Positions 1-14,900 are shown, counted from the stretch's first letter. The stretch: 63,907 bases of DNA from Paracoccaceae bacterium (GCA_028875855.1 JAGWVA010000014.1:1-63907), one strand, 5' to 3'. Notes: generated by a model not told the origin, from the letters alone. Made by a program: numbers and translations.

Positions 1-834
1 ACCCTTCTGGCTGCGGCGCAGAACGCGAGGGCGGTCGCCGAGGCATCGGCGCAGCAGAACCTGACCGAGGCGCAGAAGCAGGCGGGTCTTCTGGCGGCGG
101 CGCAAAAGGCGCTGTCGCAAGAGCAGGCGCAATCGACCGAGGCGCAGCGGCAGGTGGCGGTTCTCAACCAGCAACTCGCCGCCGTGCGGGCGCAATTGTC
201 CAGCTTGCAGGACGCGCTCGACGCCTCGGCGGCGAAGGACAGCGCCGCGCAGATCCAGATCGACTCGCTCTCGAAGAACCTCAATCAGGCGCTCGCCCGG
301 CTTGCAGTGGAAGAAAAGAAACGCGCCGATCTCGAGGCGGCGGCTCGCAAGCGGCTGGAGGAGCAGAACCAGAACCTTGCCGGCTACCGGTCGGAGTTCT
401 TCGGCAAGATATCGAAGATCCTTGCCGGGCGGCCGGGCGTGAAGGTGGTGGGCGACCGCTTCGTCTTCTCGTCCGAGGTGCTGTTCCGGTCGGGCTCGGC
501 CGATCTTTCTGACGCGGGCAAGGCGCAGATCGACCAGGTGGTCAGCGTGCTGGACGAGGTCGCCCAACAGATCCCGCCCAACATCAACTGGATCCTTCAG
601 GTGAACGGCTACACCGACGCGACGCCGATCACCGGCAACGGCCCCTATGCGGACAACTGGGAACTGAGCCAGGCGCGGGCGCTTTCGGTGGTGCGCTACA
701 TGATCGCGAAGGGCTTCGACCCGCATCACCTCGCGGCAAGCGGCTTTGGCCAGTATCAGCCCGTTGCGACCGGCGACACGCCCGAGGCGCGCGCGCAGAA
801 CCGGCGGATCGAACTGAAACTGACCGAGAAATAA
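1..834 (+). CDS. OmpA/MotB-like peptidoglycan-binding protein (5' truncated)
   Basis: The frame is open from base 1, so the gene begins before the window. The visible N-terminal half is rich in Ala, Gln and Glu and predicts a long coiled coil (about residues 1-125). The C-terminal half is an OmpA-like domain with the peptidoglycan-binding signatures GYTDATPI, ELSQARA and the terminal NRRIEL. Such proteins are anchored in the inner membrane and reach the cell wall, as in MotB or the TolQ/ExbB-linked proteins; the membrane anchor would lie upstream, outside the window. Nothing visible identifies a partner. The next gene starts 150 bp downstream on the same strand. Confidence 0.85.
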   Translation, partial: TLLAAAQNARAVAEASAQQNLTEAQKQAGLLAAAQKALSQEQAQSTEAQRQVAVLNQQLAAVRAQLSSLQDALDASAAKDSAAQIQIDSLSKNLNQALARLAVEEKKRADLEAAARKRLEEQNQNLAGYRSEFFGKISKILAGRPGVKVVGDRFVFSSEVLFRSGSADLSDAGKAQIDQVVSVLDEVAQQIPPNINWILQVNGYTDATPITGNGPYADNWELSQARALSVVRYMIAKGFDPHHLAASGFGQYQPVATGDTPEARAQNRRIELKLTEK

Positions 835-985
835 GGCCGGGGCGCTGACGCGGGGGGCGGGCGAAACATCGCCAGACGCAGCCCGCGCGGCGCAGGGGCG
901 GCCAGCGTTATCCCCCCTCGTCCCGGCTGGACAAGTCGGGCAGACACCGGTTAGCTGGCGTCGTCAAATCCGGGGATCAGTGAAC

Positions 986-1534
986 ATGCAGGCCAGTAAA
1001 CGGACCTTTGAACTGCGGATGGAGCGGGCGCTGTTCGCCTCGCGCTGGTTGATGGCACCCTTCTACATCGGCCTTGTCGTGGCGCTGGTGGCGCTGCTGG
1101 CGATCTTCTGCAAAGAGCTGTGGGAAGGGCTCGGCCATATCTTTACCAATTCGGCCAAGATCGAGGATGCGATCCTTTTGTCCCTGTCGCTGATCGACCT
1201 GTCGCTGGCGGGGAACCTTCTGCTGATCGTGATCTTCGCGGGCTACGAGAACTTCGTCTCGCGCATCGACACGTCAGAGCATGAAGACCGGCCAAGCTGG
1301 ATGGGAACGGTCGATTTCTCCGGGCTGAAGATCAAGCTCGTGGCCTCGATCGTGGCGATCAGCGCCATCGCGTTGCTGAAGTCCTTCATGAAGATCGCCG
1401 ACCCGGTCGAGGCGGTGACGGAGGCCGAACAGGTCAAGCTGTGGTGGCTGGTGGTCATCCACATGAGCTTCGTCGTCTCGGGCGTCCTGCTGGCGACGAT
1501 GGACTTCATCTCCAGCCGAACCATTCGTCACTGA
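986..1534 (+). CDS. UPF0114 (YqhA) family membrane protein
   Basis: A 182-residue integral membrane protein of the UPF0114/YqhA type. The family signature is visible: RxxERxLFASRWLMAPFY at the N terminus, a hydrophobic segment around residues 25-48, a second around 72-95 (SLSLIDLSLAGNLLLIV), then two C-terminal membrane segments. The function of the family is not established. I chose the ATG at 986 because GGGGA lies 9 bases before it; the in-frame GTG at 980 would sit only 3 bases from that site. A strong hairpin follows the stop and is shared with the convergent clpA. Confidence 0.85.
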   Translation: MQASKRTFELRMERALFASRWLMAPFYIGLVVALVALLAIFCKELWEGLGHIFTNSAKIEDAILLSLSLIDLSLAGNLLLIVIFAGYENFVSRIDTSEHEDRPSWMGTVDFSGLKIKLVASIVAISAIALLKSFMKIADPVEAVTEAEQVKLWWLVVIHMSFVVSGVLLATMDFISSRTIRH

Positions 1535-1554
1535 AACGAAGGACGCGACCACAA

Positions 1555-1590
1555 GAAAAACCCCGCGGGCCTTGGCGCGCGGGGTTTTCC
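1555..1590. terminator. Bidirectional terminator between the UPF0114 gene and clpA
   Basis: An A-run and CCCCGCG arm pair with CGCGGGG followed by TTTT. The A-run on one side and T-run on the other make it a rho-independent terminator in both directions, as expected between two convergent genes. Confidence 0.85.
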
Positions 1591-1600
1591 TTTGGTCCGA

Positions 1601-3922
<2,322 letters not shown>

Positions 3923-4114
3923 TGGACGTGCTCCTATTCTGCGGATCGGAGCGGCAGGACCGCTTTCCCCGACCGTGGCCTCATACGCTTAAAGTTCGGT
4001 GTTCTTTGCCGCTCTTCAAGGTTTTTTTCGCGGGCTTTGCAGAATCTTCCGCACAAGCCCAAAATGTGATCGGCCCCGGCCATCCGTCCGGCGCCCTGAT
4101 GGCGCCGCGATGCA

Positions 4115-4888
4115 TCAGAACCTGTCCTTGCGCTGCCGGATCTCGGCGAAGACCTCGGCGTCGCTGGACGATTGCATCCCCAGCCGGGCGCGGATTTCAG
4201 GATCGGCCGCCCGCAGGAAGGGATTGGTCGCCAGTTCTTCGGCAAGAGACACGGGCACGGTCGGTTCGCCTTTAGCGCGCTTCGCCACAACCTCTTCGCA
4301 TCGGGAGATAAGCGCGGAATTGGTGCCGTCAATGGTCAGGGCGAAACGTGCGTTGCCCATGGTGTATTCGTGGCCCGAATAGACCATCGTCTCGGGCGGG
4401 AGCGCGGCAAGGCGCGACAGGCTCTGCCACATCATCTCCATCGTGCCTTCGAAGACGCGGCCGCAGCCAAGCGCCATGAGGCTGTCGGCGGTAAAGACCG
4501 CGCCGCCCTCGGGGCCTGCGTTCGGGAAGTGGTAGGCAAGATGGCCGAGCGTATGGCCCGGCACGGCGATGGCAACGGTCAGCGCCTCGCCCTCGCCGCC
4601 CCGGTCGCCATCCTTCAGCGCCATGTCGAGCGGGGGCAGCTTGTCGGCTTCGGCCGCGGGTCCCATGACCTCGCAGCCGTAGCGGTTGCGCAAGGCCTCC
4701 ACGCCCCCCACGTGATCGTGGTGGTGATGGGTGATGAGGATCGTGTCGAGGCCCCAGCCGCGCGCCTCGAGCGCCGCTTGGATGGGCGCGGCTTCCGGCG
4801 CGTCGATCAGGCAGACGCCATCGGGGCCTTTGACGAGGTAGGCATAATTGTCCGAAAGGCAGGGAACTGTGACGATCTCAAGCGGCAT
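4115..4888 (-). CDS. gloB: Hydroxyacylglutathione hydrolase (glyoxalase II)
   Basis: A 257-residue metallo-beta-lactamase-fold enzyme that hydrolyses S-D-lactoylglutathione to D-lactate and glutathione, the second step of methylglyoxal detoxification. The binuclear metal motif THHHHDHVGG is present near residue 55, and the later metal ligands are seen in VPGHTLGH, FTADSL and SGHEYT. The start at 4888 has GGGAGAGG just upstream and gives the usual N terminus MPLEIVTVPCLSDNYAYL. It is divergent from a methyltransferase gene across 75 bp. The same gloB/methyltransferase head-to-head arrangement occurs in E. coli (gloB/yafS). Confidence 0.96.
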   Translation of the reverse strand: MPLEIVTVPCLSDNYAYLVKGPDGVCLIDAPEAAPIQAALEARGWGLDTILITHHHHDHVGGVEALRNRYGCEVMGPAAEADKLPPLDMALKDGDRGGEGEALTVAIAVPGHTLGHLAYHFPNAGPEGGAVFTADSLMALGCGRVFEGTMEMMWQSLSRLAALPPETMVYSGHEYTMGNARFALTIDGTNSALISRCEEVVAKRAKGEPTVPVSLAEELATNPFLRAADPEIRARLGMQSSSDAEVFAEIRQRKDRF

Positions 4889-4963
4889 GACCTCTCCCGT
4901 GATCCACTGTAAGGTTACGCCGACTGTTGCGCTTTGGCGCGGCGGCGGCAAGGATGTCTGTCA

Positions 4964-5710
4964 ATGCACCTAGATGTTCTGGATCTGCGCAATTTCTACT
5001 ATCGGACCGGCCTTGGCCGTGCCGCGCAGAAAGCGGTGCGCGATCAGTTGCAGATCCTGTGGCCCGAGGCGAAGGGCCAGACGGTGGTGGGCTTCGGCTT
5101 TGCCGTGCCGCTCCTGCGCCCCTATCTCGCCGATGCGCGGCGGGTGATCGGGCTCATGCCCGCGCCGCAGGGCGTGATGCCCTGGCCCGCGGGGATGCCC
5201 AACACATCGGTTCTGACCGAAGAGACGCAATGGCCGATCCCGACGGGCATGGTGGACAAGCTGGTGCTGATGCACGGGCTGGAGACGTCGGACAGCCCCG
5301 GGGCGGTGCTGGACGAATGCCGGCGGGTGCTGGGCCCCGGGGGGCGGGTAATCTTCATCGTCCCGTCACGCTCGGGCCTCTGGGCGCGGCGGGACATCAC
5401 GCCGTTCGGTCACGGGCATCCCTATTCCATGGGCCAGCTCGAGGCGCAGCTGCGCCGCTATGCCTTCACGCCGGAACGCCACGCCTCCGCGCTTTATGCC
5501 CCGCCCTCGCACAAGCGGTTCTGGCTGCGTACGGCGCCCTATTGGGAACGCGCGGGCCGGTCTGTCGCGCCGTGGCTTGCGGGGGGCGTGCTGATGGTCG
5601 AGGCCTCCAAGCAGGTCTATGCCCCCACGCGTCCGGGCCTGCGCGACGTGGTGCGGCGGCCGCTGAAAGTGCTTGAAGGCATTCCCGTGCCGGGGGTGGA
5701 GCCGGCCTGA
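4964..5710 (+). CDS. SAM-dependent methyltransferase (YafS-like)
   Basis: A 248-residue class I methyltransferase-domain protein. The N-terminal helix ([11 protein letters not shown]) is followed by a nucleotide-binding strand [11 protein letters not shown], a degenerate form of the usual GxGxG loop. The later signature [20 protein letters not shown] is typical of methyltransferase type 11 domains. The substrate is unknown. AGGA lies upstream of the chosen ATG. It lies head to head with gloB, as yafS does in E. coli, which suggests shared regulation; that link is inference. Confidence 0.8.
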   Translation: MHLDVLDLRNFYYRTGLGRAAQKAVRDQLQILWPEAKGQTVVGFGFAVPLLRPYLADARRVIGLMPAPQGVMPWPAGMPNTSVLTEETQWPIPTGMVDKLVLMHGLETSDSPGAVLDECRRVLGPGGRVIFIVPSRSGLWARRDITPFGHGHPYSMGQLEAQLRRYAFTPERHASALYAPPSHKRFWLRTAPYWERAGRSVAPWLAGGVLMVEASKQVYAPTRPGLRDVVRRPLKVLEGIPVPGVEPA

Positions 5711-5887
5711 CCCGGGCGGAATGCGCCGCCAACGATTCACCCTTTTCGCCCCGGGCGCCCGTTTGCGCCGCATGTTAGCGCCAAACCGACGCCGCCTTGA
5801 GGTGCGCAAAGGGTCGCAGTTTCGTGAGGCGCCGCCAAGCCATTGATATTACGTGTGCCGACCCTCACCATATCGTGAGCAAGGTGG

Positions 5888-5916
5888 TTGCGAGGGGGGA
5901 AGACCTCTGCTACACC
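5888..5916 (+). promoter_or_regulatory. Candidate sigma-70 promoter of the atp operon
   Basis: The 309 bp between the methyltransferase stop and atpH hold no gene I can support. The best promoter match is TTGCGA (5888-5893), a 17-base spacer, and TACACC (5911-5916), about 100 bp before atpH. The match is partial (4/6 and 3/6). Another T-rich stretch at 5841-5880 (TTGATA, CATATC) has a 20-base spacing and fits less well. Confidence 0.4.
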
Positions 5917-6019
5917 CACGCCGAATTTGATGGGGGCGCGCTTCGTCGCGCATCTGGTGGGGTCTGCGGCAAATGCGCTTGGCGCCTGAGCCCTGGCCAA
6001 GAACAGCGGAAGGGTGGAC

Positions 6020-6580
6020 GTGTCCGAACCAGCTTCGATCTCTTCCGGCATTGCCGAGCGCTACGCGACGGCCGTTTTCGAACTGGCCAGCGAGGACAAG
6101 GCTCTGTCCGGGCTTGAAAAGGATGTTGAGGCGCTTGGCGCCGCCTTGAAGGAAAGCGCCGAGCTGCGCGCCATGATCGGCTCGCCGCTGTTCTCGCGCG
6201 GAGATCAGGGCGCTGCCATGGGTGCCGTCGCGCAGAAGATGGGCCTGTCGCCCCTGCTGCTGCACACGCTGGCCCTGATGGCCGAAAAGCGCCGGCTTTT
6301 CGTGCTGCCGCAGCTTGTGGCGCAACTGGAACAGATGATCGCCGACGCGAAGGGCGAGATCACCGCCGAGGTGACCGCCGCGAAGGCGCTGACGGCCGCC
6401 CAGGCCGAGAAGCTTGCCGCCGCCATCAAGGCGAAGGTCGGCAAGGACGTGAAACTGAAAACCACCGTCGATGAAGCGATCATCGGCGGTCTCGTGGTCA
6501 AGGTCGGCTCGAAGATGATCGACACCTCGATCCGTTCGAAACTCGACGCCCTGCAGAATTCAATGAAAGAGGTCGGATAA
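6020..6580 (+). CDS. atpH: F1F0 ATP synthase subunit delta
   Basis: A 186-residue OSCP/delta subunit that joins the F1 head to the peripheral stalk. The family pattern [13 protein letters not shown] is at the N terminus, and the conserved C-terminal segment [13 protein letters not shown]-like (here [10 protein letters not shown]) is near residue 155. I prefer the GTG at 6020 because GGAAGGG lies 5 bases upstream; a GTG at 6014 would overlap that site. It is the first gene of atpHAGDC. The F0 genes (atpIBEF) are not here, which is normal for this family, where they form a separate operon. Confidence 0.95.
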   Translation: MSEPASISSGIAERYATAVFELASEDKALSGLEKDVEALGAALKESAELRAMIGSPLFSRGDQGAAMGAVAQKMGLSPLLLHTLALMAEKRRLFVLPQLVAQLEQMIADAKGEITAEVTAAKALTAAQAEKLAAAIKAKVGKDVKLKTTVDEAIIGGLVVKVGSKMIDTSIRSKLDALQNSMKEVG

Positions 6581-8119
<1,539 letters not shown>

Positions 8120-8142
8120 CCGAAGGGCGCGGGAGAGGATAG

Positions 8143-9012
8143 ATGCCGAGCCTCAAGGACCTAAAGAACCGGATCGGAAGCGTGAAATCCACGCGGAAGA
8201 TCACCAAGGCCATGCAGATGGTTGCCGCGGCGAAGCTTCGCCGCGCGCAGGAAGCTGCAGAGGCTGCACGCCCCTATGCGGAACGCATGGCGGCCGTGAT
8301 GGCGAGCCTTGCCGCCTCTGTCGGCCAGTCCGACAGCGCCCCGCGCCTGCTGGCGGGAACGGGAAGCGACAAGGTGCACCTTCTCGTCGTCATGACGGCC
8401 GAGCGCGGCCTGTGCGGCGGCTTCAACTCGACCATCGTCCGGCTTGCCCGGTCGCGGGCACAGGAGCTGCTGTCGCAGGGCAAGACGGTGAAGATCCTCA
8501 CCGTCGGCAAGAAGGGGCGCGAACAGCTGCGTCGCGACCTGTCGGACCATTTCATCGGCCATGTCGATCTGAGCGAGGTGAAACGCGTGGGCTATGCCAA
8601 CGCGCAGGCCATCGCGAAAGACGTGCTGGCGCGGTTCGATGCGGACGAGTTCGACGTTGCGACGATCTTCTTCAACCGCTTCCAGTCGGTGATCAGCCAG
8701 GTGCCGACGGCGCAGCAGATCATCCCCGCCCATTTCGAAGGGGCGGCCGAGACCGAGGCGCTTTACGACTACGAGCCTTCGGAAGAGGGCATCCTTGCCG
8801 ACCTGCTGCCGCGCGGCGTGGCGACGCAGATCTTCACCGCGCTTCTCGAGAACGGCGCGTCCGAACAGGGCGCCCGGATGAGCGCGATGGACAATGCGAC
8901 GCGCAACGCGGGCGACATGATCGACCGGCTGACGATCGAGTATAACCGCTCGCGTCAGGCTGCGATCACCAAGGAACTGATTGAAATCATTTCGGGCGCC
9001 GAGGCGCTCTGA
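8143..9012 (+). CDS. atpG: F1F0 ATP synthase subunit gamma
   Basis: The 289-residue rotor shaft of F1. The N-terminal helix [36 protein letters not shown] and the C-terminal helix ([14 protein letters not shown], ending EIISGAEAL) are the two parts of the coiled coil that turns inside the alpha/beta ring. Both are intact. It follows atpA by 23 bp with a GGGAGAGG site upstream of the ATG. Confidence 0.98.
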   Translation: MPSLKDLKNRIGSVKSTRKITKAMQMVAAAKLRRAQEAAEAARPYAERMAAVMASLAASVGQSDSAPRLLAGTGSDKVHLLVVMTAERGLCGGFNSTIVRLARSRAQELLSQGKTVKILTVGKKGREQLRRDLSDHFIGHVDLSEVKRVGYANAQAIAKDVLARFDADEFDVATIFFNRFQSVISQVPTAQQIIPAHFEGAAETEALYDYEPSEEGILADLLPRGVATQIFTALLENGASEQGARMSAMDNATRNAGDMIDRLTIEYNRSRQAAITKELIEIISGAEAL

Positions 9013-10458
<1,446 letters not shown>

Positions 10459-10468
10459 GGAGGCACAG

Positions 10469-10867
10469 ATGGCCAACGAAATGCAGTTCGACCTGGTGAC
10501 GCCCGAGCGCAAGCTTGCGTCTTATGCGGCGACGGCGGTGGAAATCCCGGGCGCCGAGGGCGACATGACGGCGATGGAGGGGCACTCGCCCCTCATCACC
10601 TCGCTGCGGCCGGGCGTTCTGCGCGCGACCACCAGCGACGGGGTGAAGTCCTTCGTCGTGTCGGGCGGCTTTGCCGAGATCAACGCAAGCGCGATTTCGG
10701 TTCTGGCCGAGCGCGCCGTGCCGATCGAGGAAGCCACGGGCACGATCATCGACTCGATGCTCGACGAGGCGCGCAGCCTGATGGAAGCGGCCCTGCCCGA
10801 GGATCGTGACGCGGCGCAAAAGCTGGTGCACGACATCGAGATGCTTCGGGGCACCGTGGCGATCTGA
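10469..10867 (+). CDS. atpC: F1F0 ATP synthase subunit epsilon
   Basis: A 132-residue subunit with the usual beta-sandwich (LVTPERKLAS... GDMTAMEGHSPLIT) and a shortened two-helix C-terminal domain. Epsilon couples gamma to the c-ring and can inhibit ATP hydrolysis. It is the last gene of the operon and is followed by a clear terminator. Confidence 0.96.
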   Translation: MANEMQFDLVTPERKLASYAATAVEIPGAEGDMTAMEGHSPLITSLRPGVLRATTSDGVKSFVVSGGFAEINASAISVLAERAVPIEEATGTIIDSMLDEARSLMEAALPEDRDAAQKLVHDIEMLRGTVAI

Positions 10868-10888
10868 TCGCCCAACCCCTGTCATGCG

Positions 10889-10919
10889 AAAGGGCCCCGG
10901 GATTTCCGGGGCCTTTTTC
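10889..10919. terminator. Terminator of the atp operon
   Basis: The arms AAGGCCCCGG-type (AAGGGCCCCGG) and CCGGGGCCTT pair around a GATTT loop and are followed by a T-run, 22 bp after the atpC stop. Confidence 0.9.
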
Positions 10920-10974
10920 TTTGACATTTCCCGTCGCTTGACCCGCAAGATGTGGCGTCTGGGAAAGGAACGGA

Positions 10975-11322
10975 ATGATAAGGCTAACAGGGCAGACGAT
11001 CGCGATCGACCAGGGGAGCCTGCTCGTCTTTGACGACTACGAGACGAACGGCGAGATGTGGACGGGCACGGGCAAGCGGGAACGCCGGATCGAGATCCGC
11101 TTTGCCGCCTCTTTCCGCGGCCCGCCTGCGGTTCAGGTCAGCCTTGCGATGTGGGACGTTCACGGGGGCACCAACCAGCGTGGCGACCTCGGTGCAGAGG
11201 TGGTGACGGAACGCGGGTTTCAGCTTGTCTTCCGCACCTGGGACGACACGCGCGTCGCGCGCATCCGCGCCAACTGGATCGCCATCGGCGAGGTGCCGGA
11301 CGAAGATGACTGGGACGTCTGA
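10975..11322 (+). CDS. H-type lectin domain protein
   Basis: A 115-residue protein matching the H-type lectin fold (about residues 35-110): IEIRFAASFRGPPAVQVSLAM, then a C-terminal FRTWDDTRVARIRANWIAIG. Eukaryotic H-type lectins bind GalNAc; bacterial members of this size are uncharacterised. There is no signal peptide or membrane segment, so it is probably cytoplasmic. AAAGGAACGG precedes the ATG. It lies after the atp terminator and is convergent with prs, so it should have its own promoter. The fold is read from sequence pattern; sugar binding is not shown. Confidence 0.7.
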   Translation: MIRLTGQTIAIDQGSLLVFDDYETNGEMWTGTGKRERRIEIRFAASFRGPPAVQVSLAMWDVHGGTNQRGDLGAEVVTERGFQLVFRTWDDTRVARIRANWIAIGEVPDEDDWDV

Positions 11323-11355
11323 CGCGCCGTCAGACGCCCGTCCGGCAAGGTCATG

Positions 11356-12375
11356 TCAGCCCCGCGAATACATGCCTTCGTAGATCGGCGCGAGGGTATC
11401 GGCCTCGAACAGCGACGAGACCGAGGTGCCGTTCCAGATGTTCAGGATCGCCTGTGCGAACATGGGCGCGGTCGGCACGATGCGGATGTTCGGCGCGGAC
11501 TTCACCGCCTCTGTCGCCTCGATCGAGTCAGTGATGACAAGGCTTTTCAGCTTCGAGCCGGACACGCGCTGCACCGCAGGCCCCGAAAGGACGCCGTGCG
11601 TGATGTAGGCGTGAACTTCCTTGGCGCCATTCTCGATCAGGAGATCGGCGGCCTTCACCAGCGTGCCCGCGGTATCGCAGATGTCGTCCACGATGATGCA
11701 GGTCTGGCCCGACACATCGCCGATCACCGTCATCTCGGCAACTTCGCCGGGGCGCACGCGACGCTTGTCCACGATGGCAAGGCCACAGCCGATCCGCTGG
11801 GCAAGATCGCGCGCCCGACCCACGCCGCCCACGTCGGGCGAGACGACGGTGACATCGTTCAGCCGACCCTTGAAGTGATGCTCCACGTCCAGCGCGAAGA
11901 TCGGCGCGGCGTAGAGGTTGTCCACCGGAATGTCGAAGAAACCCTGGATCTGGGCCGCGTGCAGATCGAGCGTCAGAACCCGCTCGATCCCCGACTGGGC
12001 GATCAGGTTGGCGACCAGCTTCGCGCTGATCGGCGTGCGGGCCTTGGTGCGGCGATCCTGACGGGCATAGCCGAAATAGGGGATCACCGCCGTGATGCGC
12101 GAGGCCGACGACCGGCGCAGCGCATCGGTCATGATCAGCAGTTCTATCAGGTTGTCGTTGGCCGGGTTCGACGTCGGCTGGATGATGAACATGTCCTCGC
12201 CGCGGACGTTCTCGAACACCTCGACGAAGATCTCCTGATCGTTGAAGCGCTCGACGCGGGCATCGACCAGACCGACCGACATGCCGCGGTGCATGGACAT
12301 GCGGCGGGCGATCGACTGGGCGAGGGAACGGTTGGCGTTGCCGGAAATCAGCTTCGGTTCGCTCATGGCGGGCAT
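11356..12375 (-). CDS. prs: Ribose-phosphate pyrophosphokinase
   Basis: A 339-residue class I PRPP synthase, which makes phosphoribosyl pyrophosphate from ribose 5-phosphate and ATP for purine, pyrimidine, histidine and NAD synthesis. Visible motifs are the N-terminal [10 protein letters not shown], the flexible catalytic region GYARQDRR, and the phosphoribosyl-binding loop [11 protein letters not shown] chose the ATG at 12375 (MPAMSEPKL) because AGGA lies 10 bases before it; an ATG at 12366 is also possible. It is divergent from the isomerase gene at 12474. Confidence 0.96.
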   Translation of the reverse strand: MPAMSEPKLISGNANRSLAQSIARRMSMHRGMSVGLVDARVERFNDQEIFVEVFENVRGEDMFIIQPTSNPANDNLIELLIMTDALRRSSASRITAVIPYFGYARQDRRTKARTPISAKLVANLIAQSGIERVLTLDLHAAQIQGFFDIPVDNLYAAPIFALDVEHHFKGRLNDVTVVSPDVGGVGRARDLAQRIGCGLAIVDKRRVRPGEVAEMTVIGDVSGQTCIIVDDICDTAGTLVKAADLLIENGAKEVHAYITHGVLSGPAVQRVSGSKLKSLVITDSIEATEAVKSAPNIRIVPTAPMFAQAILNIWNGTSVSSLFEADTLAPIYEGMYSRG

Positions 12376-12473
12376 GTCGTCATCCTCTGGGCCAGATGAA
12401 GGATTCGTAACGTTGACACCGCTTATCACCCGGCTACGGTCTTGCAAACCGCGGCAGGGGAGCATGTGACCAA

Positions 12474-13073
12474 ATGACGAAGATCGATTACTTTTTTTCC
12501 ACCATGTCGCCCTTCACCTACCTTGCCGGCACAAGGCTGGAAGAGATCGCGGCCAGGCACGGGGCAGAGATCCGCTACAAGCCTGTGGATGTCGCGGCGC
12601 TCTTTGCCCGCACGGGCGGCGTGGCTCTGAAGGACCGGCCGCAGGCGCGGCGCGACTACCGTCTGCAAGAGCTGAAACGTCAGGCGGCGAAACAGCGGAT
12701 GACCATCAACCTGCAACCGGCGTTCTTTCCGGTGAACACCGCGCCCTCGGCCTATGCGATCATCGCGGCGCAGGCGAAGGGGGGCGGGGATCTCGGTCGG
12801 CTCGTGCATTCGCTCACGCGCGCCGTCTGGGCCGAGGAGCGCAACATCGCCGAGGATGACGTGATCCGCGAGCTTCTGGCCGACGCCGGCTTCGATCCGG
12901 GGCTGGCCGATTCCGGCCTGTTGATGGGGGCGGAAACCTACACGAAGAACCTTGAAGAGGCGGTAAACCGCGGCGTCTTCGGGGTGCCCTTCTACATCAC
13001 CGGCGATGACGAGCGGTTCTGGGGGCAGGACCGGCTGGACGACCTCGACCTGCATCTGGCGGGCCGTCTCTGA
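12474..13073 (+). CDS. 2-hydroxychromene-2-carboxylate isomerase family protein (DsbA-like fold)
   Basis: A 199-residue thioredoxin-fold protein of the NahD/GST-kappa family. The N-terminal [19 protein letters not shown] carries the Ser (SP motif) that replaces the DsbA cysteine and is expected to bind glutathione. The segment GVFGVPFYI is the conserved cis-Pro loop. Family members isomerise hydroxychromene carboxylates in aromatic breakdown, but none of the other genes of that pathway are here, so the substrate is open. Its stop overlaps the next start (TGATG), which implies co-expression with the hydrolase. Confidence 0.85.
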   Translation: MTKIDYFFSTMSPFTYLAGTRLEEIAARHGAEIRYKPVDVAALFARTGGVALKDRPQARRDYRLQELKRQAAKQRMTINLQPAFFPVNTAPSAYAIIAAQAKGGGDLGRLVHSLTRAVWAEERNIAEDDVIRELLADAGFDPGLADSGLLMGAETYTKNLEEAVNRGVFGVPFYITGDDERFWGQDRLDDLDLHLAGRL

Positions 13074-13861
13074 TGACGATCCGGCATTACGGGCATGGGC
13101 CGCGGGCGGCGCTGGCGGTGCATTGCTCGCTGGCGCATGGCGGCGAATGGTCCGCGCTTGGGCAGGCGCTTGGCGATCTTCTGACGATCACGGCGTTCGA
13201 CCTTCCGGGCCACGGCAATGCGCCGGACTGGGTGCCGGGCACGGACATCGGTGCGCTGGCCGAAGCGGCGGCGCTGGCGGCGCTGCCCGAGGGGCAGGTG
13301 GACCTGATCGGCCATTCCTTCGGCGGCGCGGTCGCCCTGCGGCTCGCGCTGAATCATCCCGACCGCGTGCGGCGCGTGGTGTTGTTCGAGCCGACCTTGT
13401 TTGCCGCGGCAGAGTGCGACGGGCCGGGCGGCGCGGCCATCGCGGCAGCCTTCCTGCGGGACGAGGCGCCCGTTCATGCCGCCCTTCAGGCCGGAGACAA
13501 GGACGAGGCCGCGCGGTTGTTCACCGCCCGCTGGGGGGCCGGGGTGCCGTGGCACCTGTTGCCCGAGCTTCAGCGTCGCTACATTTCGGACCGCATCCAC
13601 CTGATCCCCGCCGCCAACCCGGCGCTGCGCGAGGACGCCGGCGGCATCTTGCGCCCCGGTCGGCTGGAGAGCTTCGACAAGCCCGTCCTGCTGATGGAGG
13701 GGGGCGCATCGCCGCCGATCGTGGGCGCGATCTGCGACGCGCTGGAACGCCGTCTGCCGCAGGCCAAGCGCGTGACCGTGCAGGGGGCGGGCCACATGCT
13801 GCCGATCACGCACACGATGGACGTTGCGCGCAGCCTGCGCGACTTCCTCGGCCGCGAATGA
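13073..13861 (+). CDS. Alpha/beta hydrolase
   Basis: A 262-residue alpha/beta-hydrolase-fold protein. The nucleophile elbow GHSFGG is at about residue 80 (Ser 82) and the catalytic His is likely in GAGHMLPITHT near residue 240. The oxyanion-hole region (HCSLAHGGEW) is at residues 19-28. The substrate is not predictable. The gene overlaps the preceding isomerase by one base. Its last 56 bp also lie under the 3' end of the convergent ltaE. Confidence 0.85.
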   Translation: MTIRHYGHGPRAALAVHCSLAHGGEWSALGQALGDLLTITAFDLPGHGNAPDWVPGTDIGALAEAAALAALPEGQVDLIGHSFGGAVALRLALNHPDRVRRVVLFEPTLFAAAECDGPGGAAIAAAFLRDEAPVHAALQAGDKDEAARLFTARWGAGVPWHLLPELQRRYISDRIHLIPAANPALREDAGGILRPGRLESFDKPVLLMEGGASPPIVGAICDALERRLPQAKRVTVQGAGHMLPITHTMDVARSLRDFLGRE

Positions 13862-14900
13862 GCGACAGGAAGCGGTCCACCTCGGCGTCGGAGGTGCACC
13901 ACGAGGTGACGAAGCGCGCCAGCTGCGGCGTCTCGTCCGGGCCTTCCATTCCGGCGTCGCGCGACATGATGTAATAGGCCGCGCCCTCGTTTCTTGCGCG
14001 GTTATGCGCGGCGCGCGGCAGGGTGGCGAACATCAGGTTTGCTGCTGGCGGGGCTGCAAGGCTACCGCCCGGCGTCGCCGCGATCCCCGCGGCAAGCCGT
14101 TGGCCCGCGCGGTTCGCGGCCTCGGCCAGCCGCAGCCAGAGATCGTCCGCGAGATAGGCCGCCATCTGCGCCGAGAGATAACGGTGCTTGGAAAAGAGAT
14201 GCCCGGCCCGCTTGCGGCGCAACTCGAACTCCCACGCGCGCGCGGGGTCGAAGATCACCACCGCCTCGACCCCCATCAGTCCGTTCTTCGTGCCCCCGAA
14301 GGACAGGACGTCGATCCCCGCCTTCCACGTCATCTCGGCCGGAGAGGCGCCGGAGGCGACAAGCGCATTGGCAAAACGCGCCCCGTCCATGTGGCAGGGC
14401 AGGCCCTCGGCCTTGGCGACATCGGTCAGCGCCGCGACCTCGGCCGGGGTGTAGAGCGTGCCCGCCTCGGTGATGTTCGTGAGGCTGACCATCCCGCGCT
14501 GGACATTGTGCACCCCGCCGCGGGCGGTGCTGGCGATCGCCTCGGCCAGTCCTGCGGGCGTCATCTTGCCTTCTGCGCCATCCACGAGGGTAAGCTTTGC
14601 CCCCGCGCTGAAGAATTCGGGCGCGCCGCATTCGTCTTCGGCGATATGCGCATGGCGGTGGCAGAAGACGGTGGACCACGGCGGGCAGAACAGCGCGAGC
14701 GACAGCGCGTTGGCCGTCGTGCCGGTGGCGACGAGGTAAACGGCCGCTTCGGGCGCGTCGAAAAGGTCGCGGATGCGCTGGCGGACGTGTTCCATGCCGG
14801 CATCGTTGCCATAGGGCATGGCGAAGCCCTCGTTCGCGCGGGCCAGCGCGGCCATGACCTCGGGCGCGACGGGGGCCGCGTTGTCTGAGACGAAGAACAT
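13806..14900 (-). CDS. ltaE: Low-specificity L-threonine aldolase
   Basis: A 364-residue PLP enzyme of the beta-eliminating-lyase fold that splits L-threonine or L-allo-threonine into glycine and acetaldehyde. The PLP lysine is in SFGGTKNG near residue 205, and HMDGARFANAL carries the Asp that binds the pyridine nitrogen. The start at 14900 (MFFVSDNAAPVAPEV) fits the family and overlaps the upstream ycgN stop by one base. The final 18 residues, rich in Arg, Gly and Cys, extend under the convergent hydrolase gene and look like a late extension. Confidence 0.92.
   Translation of the reverse strand: MFFVSDNAAPVAPEVMAALARANEGFAMPYGNDAGMEHVRQRIRDLFDAPEAAVYLVATGTTANALSLALFCPPWSTVFCHRHAHIAEDECGAPEFFSAGAKLTLVDGAEGKMTPAGLAEAIASTARGGVHNVQRGMVSLTNITEAGTLYTPAEVAALTDVAKAEGLPCHMDGARFANALVASGASPAEMTWKAGIDVLSFGGTKNGLMGVEAVVIFDPARAWEFELRRKRAGHLFSKHRYLSAQMAAYLADDLWLRLAEAANRAGQRLAAGIAATPGGSLAAPPAANLMFATLPRAAHNRARNEGAAYYIMSRDAGMEGPDETPQLARFVTSWCTSDAEVDRFLSLIRGRGSRAGCAQRPSCA

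Noticed and set aside
4015-4020. CTTGAA upstream of clpA as a sigma-32 -35 element.
   Set aside because: No matching CCCATnT-type -10 at the right spacing.
5841-5880. TTGATA...CATATC as the atp operon promoter.
   Set aside because: The 20-base spacing is too long for a standard sigma-70 promoter; the 5888-5916 candidate fits better.
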